From positions 66,589 to 125,525 of the forward strand of contig JAPLKK010000033.1 of NCBI GenBank assembly GCA_026388115.1: DNA of 58,937 nucleotides. Reading direction: 5' to 3'. Positions within the stretch are counted from its first letter, which is position 1. The number at the start of each line of letters is the position of its first letter. The translations under genes and the position numbers were made by a program. Below the pieces are notes generated by a model. That model saw only the letters and a list, made by a program, of their open reading frames with translations, did not search any database and had not been told where the DNA came from. Below, piece by piece: positions 50,554-58,937 of the stretch. This DNA is from Elusimicrobiota bacterium (GTDB taxonomy: Bacteria; Elusimicrobiota; Elusimicrobia; UBA1565; JACRDR01).

Positions 50554-50640
50554 TCAGCAAGCGTTCAGCCCGCCCCCGATCTCCCGCCTTTTTCCTTCGC
50601 CCCACAGCCCTTCTTCTTGTTTAGAACGACTTTAGTGGCA
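50554..50640 (+). promoter_or_regulatory. Shared leader element, copy B
   Basis: The segment is 94% identical to 48752-48838 over 87 nt without gaps. Here no terminator precedes it, so the conserved part is the element itself. It ends 51 nt before the ATG at 50692, and AGGAGGAGGAAG (50669-50680) follows as ribosome site. Confidence 0.75.
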
Positions 50641-50691
50641 ACCGTAGCCGCCGAGGGGCTATAGCCAGGAGGAGGAAGATCGGGGGCGAAC

Positions 50692-51336
50692 ATGAATATC
50701 ACGGGAACGTCCATCGCCGTTAGCATCCTGCTGCTCTTGCCCGCCTGCTCCAGCGTCGTGGCGGAAGACCAAGACCCGGCGAGCGCCCTCAACAATGAGC
50801 TCCGGGCTTCCATCGGCGACTTCAAGTGCGCCTTCGCCGAGCGGCAAGCGACCGTCATGGCGGAGAGGCCCGTCGACCCCGGCGCGGTGAAGGAGCGCCT
50901 GCGCGACGCCCTCAACTCCGGCGGGCCGACGGTAAAGAGCCGGATGTCCTCGTTCGGCGGAAACTTCGACCGCGGAGACAACGGAAAGACGGCGACCGGC
51001 GTGAGGTCGGGGAAGGTACCCGGGGTCGCCGTCAACGTGGACGGTAATTTCAAGTCGAAGGGAAACAGGAGCCGCCTGAACGGCTACTGGCTCGTGAAGA
51101 TGCCGGACGGAGACTGGATCTACAAGCAGATCGATCTGGGCCCCGGGCGCAAGCCCTACCGGAACGGGGTCCATATCGACCTATCCGCCGCGGCGCTGCC
51201 CGCGCACGGCCATAGCCCGCGGGAGGTGAACTCGCTCACGTTCAACCACGTCGTCGCGACGTACTTAGGAAAAGATCGCAGTTGGGCGCCCTTGAACGGC
51301 AAGTGCGTCGCGAACTGCCGCCGGAAAGCTCAATAA
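50692..51336 (+). CDS. Secreted protein of unknown family, paralog B
   Basis: The family is not recognised. The product has 214 residues with a lipobox-like signal (ILLLLPACSS), so it may be a lipoprotein, unlike paralog A, which has an ordinary signal peptide. A helical part (25-65) is followed by the shared core: LRDALNSGGPTVKSRMSSFGG, SGKVPGVAVNVDG, RLNGYWLVKMPDGDWIYKQIDLGPGRKPYRNG, VNSLTFNHVVATYLGKDRSW and NGKCVANCRRK at the end. The alternating strands with the YWLVKM-GDWIYKQIDLG pair suggest a compact beta fold. It is close to the lipase gene and shares its leader type. A role as partner or protector of the lipase is possible. Confidence 0.75.
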   Translation: MNITGTSIAVSILLLLPACSSVVAEDQDPASALNNELRASIGDFKCAFAERQATVMAERPVDPGAVKERLRDALNSGGPTVKSRMSSFGGNFDRGDNGKTATGVRSGKVPGVAVNVDGNFKSKGNRSRLNGYWLVKMPDGDWIYKQIDLGPGRKPYRNGVHIDLSAAALPAHGHSPREVNSLTFNHVVATYLGKDRSWAPLNGKCVANCRRKAQ

Positions 51337-51382
51337 ACACCATGGCGCCGCCCGACGGTTTTTTTGGACAATTCCAGCGGCC

Positions 51383-54271
<2,889 letters not shown>

Positions 54272-54341
54272 CCCGGGCTAAGGGTGTGCCCGAGGCGCCT
54301 CTTTATGACATAATGGGCGAAGCTCCCTGCCGCGCACACCC

Positions 54342-54716
54342 ATGGGAATCGAACGAAGGCGCCATCCGCGCATCTCCAAGCTCGCGCCGCTCATCCTGAT
54401 CGAGAAGAAGGCGTCCGACTCCTCCGAGGGCGCCATCTTGATGGACGTCTCGCTGGGCGGCCTCGCCTTCGAGACGAGCCTGACCATGAAGATCGGCGAC
54501 CGCTTCGAGTTCGCGCTTTACGTGCCGACCCGCGGCTGGGTGGACGGCGCCGGGCGCATCTGCTGGACCCAGCCGGGCGAGAACAAGACGACGCTGTGCG
54601 GCGCGGCCATCGAGGTGCAGCACCTTGACCAGCAGAAGCTCATCGAAAAGTGGCTCGCGCCCTCGGGACGAGGGCTGCTGAAGTTCTTCTTCCCGGACAA
54701 AGTCCGAAACGTCTAG
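54342..54716 (+). CDS. PilZ-domain protein
   Basis: PilZ domains bind cyclic di-GMP. The 124-residue protein has the binding motif ERRRHPR at residues 4-10 and DVSLGGLAFE at 35-44, the (D/N)xSxxG part. The rest forms the expected beta barrel (FEFALYVPTRGWVDGAGRICWTQ). It is a single-domain form, so it should act as an adaptor. In this window it could connect to the pilus genes or to the fusion protein just upstream. A CATAAT box lies about 28 nt before the start; no ribosome site is clear. Its stop is 1 nt from the end of the convergent next gene. Confidence 0.88.
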   Translation: MGIERRRHPRISKLAPLILIEKKASDSSEGAILMDVSLGGLAFETSLTMKIGDRFEFALYVPTRGWVDGAGRICWTQPGENKTTLCGAAIEVQHLDQQKLIEKWLAPSGRGLLKFFFPDKVRNV

Positions 54717-54717
54717 C

Positions 54718-55902
54718 TTAGAAGAACCAGGCCGAGCCAAGGCCCACGTCCACGTAACGCTGATTCACCAGCCCGAACATCTTGCTGATCGAGGCGGTCA
54801 CGTCGAAGCGGTCGAGTATCTTGTAGGACCACGAGTTGGAGATCGTCTCGTAGGAGGTGATCGGGAAACCCGCGACCCGCTCGTGCATGCCCACCAGTTG
54901 GAGCGCCGTGACCCACCGGCTGCCGAGCCGGTAACCGGCTTGCGCGCCCCAGCCGTAGACGTTGGCCTGGATGGCCGTGTTGATGCCGCCAAGGTTGTTG
55001 AAGCGGCCGTAGTAGATCGCGGCCGTGCCGAAGAGCCTCTCGAAGTCCTTCTGCAGCGAGGTCGAGGCGGCCCCGCCGATGAGGCCCGAGAAGTTGGGCA
55101 AGTCCATCGAGAAGGTGCCGGCATACGAAACGCCCGGGCTGATCGTCCAGGTCAGGCCGTTGCCCAGGTGGACCGGATAGACGTACTGCAGGCCGAGGCC
55201 CGCGCGGTACGTCTTCAAGCCCCCGAGGTCGATCTGCGAGAGCGGGATGCTGATCTTCAATTTCTTATCGCGCTTGTCGCCGAAATCCAGCGTGAAGCCC
55301 GGGGTCACGCCGATGGAGTGGCCCTGGAACCCGTCGGACGAGAACTGCGCGAAGCCGCCGCTGAACTGCGGGTCCGTGCCCGTGGGGCCGGCCGAGGTCT
55401 TCTGTTCCACCGTATCGAGCTTGCTGAACATCGTGTCGTGGAAGGTCGCGCGCACCATAGTGTCCATCGAGCTCGTCGGCCCTCCGGAGATCTGGCCGCC
55501 CGCGCCCGAGTTGATGAGGCGCATGAACTTCGTGAGAAAATCCGAGCCCTTGAGATAATCTTTCAGCTGCTGTATCAGGTCGTCTGTATTGGCACCGCTG
55601 AAAGCCTTGTTGATTCCGAGTTCATCACTTCGGAAGGTGAATGATGTACAACTCGCAGCGCAGTGGTTCGAGCTCAAGCTCTCGAAGAAGAACGGGTGAT
55701 TAAGGACCACTAGCTTGATCTCATGCGGGTCAGTCTTATATTGGTTCGCGTAGTCGATCAGCCCTTCCCGGGACAGGCGATCCTGCGCGCCGGTCTTCGT
55801 GTCGATGACGAAGACCGCGTCTTTGGCCCACGCGGCGGGAGCCGAAACCAGCAGGAACGCCGAGACTATCAGGAGCAGGCGCCGTCGGGAAGTGTTCATC
55901 AT
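54718..55902 (-). CDS. Outer-membrane beta-barrel-like protein
   Basis: The family is not recognised. The 394-residue product has a signal peptide (RRRLLLIVSAFLLVSAPAAWA) and an N-terminal domain to about 130, with one Cys pair (NHCAASCTSF). From about 190 the sequence alternates polar and hydrophobic residues typical of transmembrane strands (SIGVTPGFTLDFG, KTYRAGLGLQYVYPV, LTWTISPGVSYAG, AIQANVYGWGAQAGYRLG). It ends in Phe (GSAWFF), the usual outer-membrane insertion signal. The start is ATG 55902 or 55899, set by the promoter at 55910-55938; the frame is open to 55950, inside the promoter. A porin or transport channel is possible. Confidence 0.75.
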   Translation of the reverse strand: MMNTSRRRLLLIVSAFLLVSAPAAWAKDAVFVIDTKTGAQDRLSREGLIDYANQYKTDPHEIKLVVLNHPFFFESLSSNHCAASCTSFTFRSDELGINKAFSGANTDDLIQQLKDYLKGSDFLTKFMRLINSGAGGQISGGPTSSMDTMVRATFHDTMFSKLDTVEQKTSAGPTGTDPQFSGGFAQFSSDGFQGHSIGVTPGFTLDFGDKRDKKLKISIPLSQIDLGGLKTYRAGLGLQYVYPVHLGNGLTWTISPGVSYAGTFSMDLPNFSGLIGGAASTSLQKDFERLFGTAAIYYGRFNNLGGINTAIQANVYGWGAQAGYRLGSRWVTALQLVGMHERVAGFPITSYETISNSWSYKILDRFDVTASISKMFGLVNQRYVDVGLGSAWFF

Positions 55903-55909
55903 GACGTGC

Positions 55910-55938
55910 TTTATAACACTCGAACCGCGGCTCGTCAA
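55910..55938 (-). promoter_or_regulatory. Sigma-70-type promoter in leaderless arrangement
   Basis: On the minus strand TTGACG (55938-55933), a 17-nt spacer and TATAAA (55915-55910) match 10 of 12 consensus positions, and the ATG at 55902 follows 7 nt later. No ribosome site is present. Confidence 0.75.
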
Positions 55939-56009
55939 TAGCGAGTCCAACGTCTGTCATGGATCCTTAAAACTCGGGTCTCAAGCACCCGGCAGGAGCT
56001 CAATTGCGG

Positions 56010-56015
56010 TATAAT
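56010..56015 (+). promoter_or_regulatory. -10 box of the DUF255 gene
   Basis: A perfect TATAAT lies 19 nt before the ATG at 56035, and GGGGAG (56027-56032) serves as ribosome site. A clear -35 box is not seen. Confidence 0.6.
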
Positions 56016-56034
56016 CAGGACAGCCGGGGAGCGA

Positions 56035-58146
56035 ATGACAAATCACCTTATCCAGGAGAAGAGCCCCTACCTGCTCCAGCACGCGCACAACCCGGTCGAT
56101 TGGTACCCCTGGGGCGAGGAGGCGTTCGAGAAGGCGCGGCGCGAGAACAAGCCCATCCTCTTGTCCATCGGGTACTCGACCTGCCATTGGTGCCACGTCA
56201 TGGAGCGCGAGTCCTTCGAGAGCAAGCGGATCGCCGCCATCCTCAACCGCGACTTCGTCTGCATCAAGCTCGACCGCGAGGAGCGGCCGGAGATCGACCG
56301 GCTCTACATGATGGCCGTCCAAGCGCTCACCGGACAGGGAGGCTGGCCGCTCAACGTCTTCCTCACCCCGAAGCTCGAGCCGTTCTTCGGCGGGACCTAC
56401 TTCCCGCCCGACAGCCGCTGGGGGCGCCCGGGCTTCGCCGAGGTCCTGGGGCGGGTCGCCGAGGCGTGGCGCACGCAAGGCGAGCAGGTGCGGCTCTCCG
56501 GCGGGCAGCTGCGCAAGGTGCTTGAGGAGTTCGCCGCGACGGCGCCCGGCAAGGTGCCCATCGATGCGGTGTCTTTCGAGAAGGCCCTCGACGAGCTTGC
56601 CGCGGCCTACGACGAGGAGTGGGGCGGCTTCAGCCCGGCCCCGAAATTCCCAATGCCCGCCAACCTGAACCTGCTCTTGCGCCTGCACGCGAGCCAAAAG
56701 GATGCGCGCGGCCTGGACATGGCGCTAGGGACGCTGAAGGCCATGGCCCGCGGGGGGCTCTACGACCACGTCGGCGGAGGGTTCCACCGTTATTCGACCG
56801 ACGAGCAGTGGCGCGTGCCGCACTTCGAGAAGATGCTTTACGACAACGCCCAGCTGGCGGTGTGCTACCTCGAGGCCTACCAAGTCACGGCGGACGAAAG
56901 CCTCGCGGTCGTGGCCCGCGGCACGCTCGACTACCTGCTGCGCGAGCTTAGCCGGCCCGACAGCGCCTTCCTCTCGGCCGAGGATGCCGACAGCTTGCCG
57001 GCGGGCTCGGGGCAAGACGGCCGCAAGACCGAGGGCGCCTTCTACCTCTGGACCAAAGAGGAGATCCTCCGCCTCGCCGGAGAGGACGACGGCGAGCTCT
57101 TCTGCCTGCGCTACGGCGCGCAACCCGGAGGCAACGCCCTTTCCGACCCCCAGGGAGAATTCGGCCAGCGCAACGTCCTCTACCTCGGCCTCGACCTAGA
57201 GGAAGCCGCCCGCGAGCGCAAGCTGAGCGTTGAAGAAGCCGCCCGGAAGATCGAAGCCGTGCGCCTCAAGCTCCTGGATGCGCGCTCCGCCCGGCCGCGG
57301 CCGGACGTGGACGATCTCGTGGTCGCCAGCTGGAACGGCCTGGCGATCACGGCCATGGCCAAAGGCTTCCAGACGCTGGGCGAGCGCCGTTATTTGGACG
57401 CCGCCCAAGCCGCCGCCCGCTTCCTCCGCCGGCATCTCTACGATGAGAAGACCGCCACCCTGCAGCGCCGCTGGCGCGACGGGGAGACGCGAGGCCCGGG
57501 GGTCGCCGACGACTACTCCTGCCTGGTGCAAGGCCTGCTGGATCTTTACGGGTCGGACTTCGACCCCGCGTGGCTCGACTGGGCAGTCGTCCTCACCGAA
57601 CGGCAGCTGCTGCTGTTCTTCGACGAGGCGGGCGGCGGCTTCTACATGACCGCCCCCGACCATGACCCGCGGCTGTTGGTGCGGATGAAAGAGACGCAGG
57701 ACAACGTCGAACCCGCGGCCAGCTCGATCGCCGCCCTCAACCTTCTGCGCCTGTCGCGGCTGCTCGGCCGCGAGGACTTCCGGAAGGCGGCCGAAAAGAC
57801 GCTCGAGGGCTTCGCCGAGCAGATGGCCGACAGCCCGCGCTCGTTGCCGCAGATGCTCGTCGCGCTGGACCTGCTTCGCGCCAGGCCCCAGGAGATCGTG
57901 ATCGCCAGCCGGCGCGGCGCGCCGGATACCGAAGCGCTGTTGGCGCGCGTGCGCCGCCGGTTCCTTCCCCACGCGGTGGTGCTGCTTGCCGACAGCGACG
58001 CGGGGCCGGACGGCCGGACGGCGCGCCTGCCAACCCTGACGGCGATGCGCCCGGTAGGCGGCAAGGCGGCGGCCTACGTCTGCTCCGATTTCGCCTGCCG
58101 GGCTCCGGTCACCGAACCGGAACGGCTCGACGAGTTGCTCGGGTAG
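56035..58146 (+). CDS. DUF255 thioredoxin-domain protein (YyaL/SPATA20 family)
   Basis: The 703-residue protein has the full family length. The N-terminal thioredoxin-like domain begins [24 protein letters not shown] and has the motif [16 protein letters not shown] (Cys50, Cys53). [13 protein letters not shown] and GGTYFPP follow, then the (alpha/alpha)6-barrel region with [35 protein letters not shown] and [18 protein letters not shown]. The family occurs from bacteria to humans; its reaction is not established, and a redox or sugar-related enzyme role has been suggested from folds. There is no signal peptide. It is monocistronic, and the REP-like element lies after its stop. Confidence 0.93.
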   Translation: MTNHLIQEKSPYLLQHAHNPVDWYPWGEEAFEKARRENKPILLSIGYSTCHWCHVMERESFESKRIAAILNRDFVCIKLDREERPEIDRLYMMAVQALTGQGGWPLNVFLTPKLEPFFGGTYFPPDSRWGRPGFAEVLGRVAEAWRTQGEQVRLSGGQLRKVLEEFAATAPGKVPIDAVSFEKALDELAAAYDEEWGGFSPAPKFPMPANLNLLLRLHASQKDARGLDMALGTLKAMARGGLYDHVGGGFHRYSTDEQWRVPHFEKMLYDNAQLAVCYLEAYQVTADESLAVVARGTLDYLLRELSRPDSAFLSAEDADSLPAGSGQDGRKTEGAFYLWTKEEILRLAGEDDGELFCLRYGAQPGGNALSDPQGEFGQRNVLYLGLDLEEAARERKLSVEEAARKIEAVRLKLLDARSARPRPDVDDLVVASWNGLAITAMAKGFQTLGERRYLDAAQAAARFLRRHLYDEKTATLQRRWRDGETRGPGVADDYSCLVQGLLDLYGSDFDPAWLDWAVVLTERQLLLFFDEAGGGFYMTAPDHDPRLLVRMKETQDNVEPAASSIAALNLLRLSRLLGREDFRKAAEKTLEGFAEQMADSPRSLPQMLVALDLLRARPQEIVIASRRGAPDTEALLARVRRRFLPHAVVLLADSDAGPDGRTARLPTLTAMRPVGGKAAAYVCSDFACRAPVTEPERLDELLG

Positions 58147-58155
58147 GTGTCTTTG

Positions 58156-58191
58156 CCCTCACCCTTGCCCTCTCCCGCTTCGCGGGAGGGA
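58156..58191. repeat. REP-like palindromic element, copy 2
   Basis: CCCTCACCC followed by the stem CTCCCGC/GCGGGAG (58172-58178 with 58182-58188) around TTC. It is the reverse orientation of the element at 13289-13325, and is placed just after a stop codon. Confidence 0.65.
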
Positions 58192-58267
58192 GAACGGCGG
58201 GCGGCATGATGTAGAATGGTGCTCTCGGTTGCTGAGCCCGGAAGCGTCGACCTCGGGAAGCTGAACA

Positions 58268-58915
58268 ATGAAAGAAACGAGAATCAGCCTGCGCGGTCTG
58301 TTCCTTGCCTCGGCCATGTTCGCCCCTATTTGCGCCGCGACGCCTGCTCCAGCCGATCGATCCTCAACCGCGGATCAGAAGGCCGCCCCGAAGCAGGTGA
58401 AGAAGGACTCGGACTTGCTCAAGGCGGACAAGAAAGCGGTCAAGACGGCTTGCCGGGAGGCGGGCGTGGATTGCGACGCCGCGAAGGCCAAGCTCAAAGC
58501 GGACCAGGATCGGCTGAAGGCCGGCACGCCGCCAAGCCGGGACCCGGCCCGGATCCAGTCTGATAAAGGCCGGACGCCGAACCCGGTCCAAAGCCCGCCT
58601 CAGGGCTTGCCGCCCAGCGCGGACCAGGTTCAGCCCAAGGGCCTGACGCCGCAAGAAGTCCAGAGCCCGCCTGGGGAAGGCCGGACGCCGAACCCGGTCC
58701 AAGGCCCGCCTCAGGGCTTGCCGCCCAGCGCGGACCAGGTTCAGCCCAAGGGCCTGACGCCGGAAGAAATCCAGAGCCCGCCTGGGAATGGGCGGACGCC
58801 GAACCCGGTCCAAAGCCAGCCTCAGGGCTTGCCGCCCAGCGCGGACCAGGCTCAGCCCAAAGGCCTGACGCCGGAAGAGGTCCAGAACTCGCCCCAGGGC
58901 AAGTCGCCGAACTGA
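58268..58915 (+). CDS. Secreted protein with three 37-residue Pro/Gln repeats
   Basis: The family is not recognised. The 215-residue product has a signal peptide (RGLFLASAMFAPICAATP) and a charged helical segment with two Cys (KTACREAGVDCDAAKAKLKADQDRLKAG, about 58-85). From residue 102, three tandem copies of a 37-residue unit follow, of the form GRTPNPVQ-PPQGLPPSADQ-QPKGLTP-E-QSPP. The repeats are expected to be extended, perhaps wall- or surface-spanning, and variable in number between strains. GGGAAG lies about 8 nt before the ATG. A TAGAAT box at 58213-58218 may be the promoter. Confidence 0.8.
   Translation: MKETRISLRGLFLASAMFAPICAATPAPADRSSTADQKAAPKQVKKDSDLLKADKKAVKTACREAGVDCDAAKAKLKADQDRLKAGTPPSRDPARIQSDKGRTPNPVQSPPQGLPPSADQVQPKGLTPQEVQSPPGEGRTPNPVQGPPQGLPPSADQVQPKGLTPEEIQSPPGNGRTPNPVQSQPQGLPPSADQAQPKGLTPEEVQNSPQGKSPN
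58571..58903 (+). repeat. Three tandem 111-bp coding repeats
   Basis: The units begin at 58571, 58682 and 58793, an exact period of 111 bp (37 codons), with only scattered differences. They form the C-terminal half of the secreted protein gene. Confidence 0.9.
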
Positions 58916-58937
58916 CAGTCGGCCAAGAACCCGCGCT

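Noticed and set aside
58571-58903. Regular repeats considered as a CRISPR-like array
   Set aside because: The units are 111 bp, contiguous, in frame and without spacers, so they are coding repeats.

Overview
The window is about 59 kb of GC-rich bacterial chromosome, densely coded, with many ATGA start/stop overlaps inside operons. No 16S or other marker RNA is visible, so the taxon is an inference. Type IV prepilins, a NuoEF/NuoG-like oxidoreductase next to an Nfn-type transhydrogenase, a MurC-like ligase, SecA and outer-membrane-type proteins suggest a diderm, free-living anaerobe or facultative anaerobe. The gene style is compatible with Elusimicrobiota or a related group, but this is not proven. 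Besides ordinary Shine-Dalgarno starts, several single genes have a good -10 box only 6-9 nt before the start codon, which suggests leaderless or nearly leaderless mRNAs.

Layout. 1-7.0 kb: the N-terminal part of secA (cut by the window edge), a prepilin, an ECF sigma factor with a membrane partner, then an operon of three secreted Cys-containing proteins, a pilin-like remnant and two pseudopilin-like proteins, closed by a strong hairpin. 7.0-9.6 kb: a secreted protein with an intein-like Hint domain and a degenerate second one, and a Fic AMPylase. 9.7-13.2 kb: a MurC-like ligase, a lipoprotein aminopeptidase and transaldolase. 13.3-17.9 kb: the aspartate-family operon hom-thrC-thrB-lysC. 17.9-20.1 kb: a lower-GC accessory pair (a YhcG/DUF1016 PDDEXK nuclease carrying two internal palindromes, and an unknown protein). 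20.2-22.4 kb: proC and an RNase D. 22.4-25.9 kb: a leftward run of an exported Memo-AMMECR1 fusion, a J-domain membrane protein, a small membrane protein and a thioredoxin-like protein.

25.9-36.1 kb is a leftward redox operon: a response regulator with RAM-like domains, NuoE-like, NuoF/HydB-like, a giant GltD-NuoG-like fusion, a redox-PAS histidine kinase and an NtrC-type regulator that is frameshifted and internally deleted. Divergent from it are nfnA-nfnB (36.2-38.5 kb). The set looks like an NAD(P)H/ferredoxin electron-transfer module with its own two-component control. 38.6-39.2 kb: an RHH/MazF toxin-antitoxin pair with a clear promoter-operator. 39.3-42.2 kb: a low-complexity membrane protein, an S1/P1 nuclease, a large mobile-type hairpin and a small secreted protein. 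42.4-47.1 kb: argC-argB-argD-argA-argJ. 47.2-48.6 kb: gdhA with a textbook terminator. Thus three amino-acid supply units (Asp family, Pro/Arg, Glu) surround the redox module.

48.7-51.3 kb holds the most unusual pattern: a secreted lipase flanked by two paralogous secreted proteins of unknown family, each of the three genes preceded by a related leader of about 80-87 nt (94% identical between the two paralogs). 51.4-58.9 kb: a receiver-like/PPDK ATP-grasp fusion protein, a PilZ protein, an outer-membrane beta-barrel candidate, a DUF255 thioredoxin-like protein and a secreted protein with three 37-residue proline-rich repeats.
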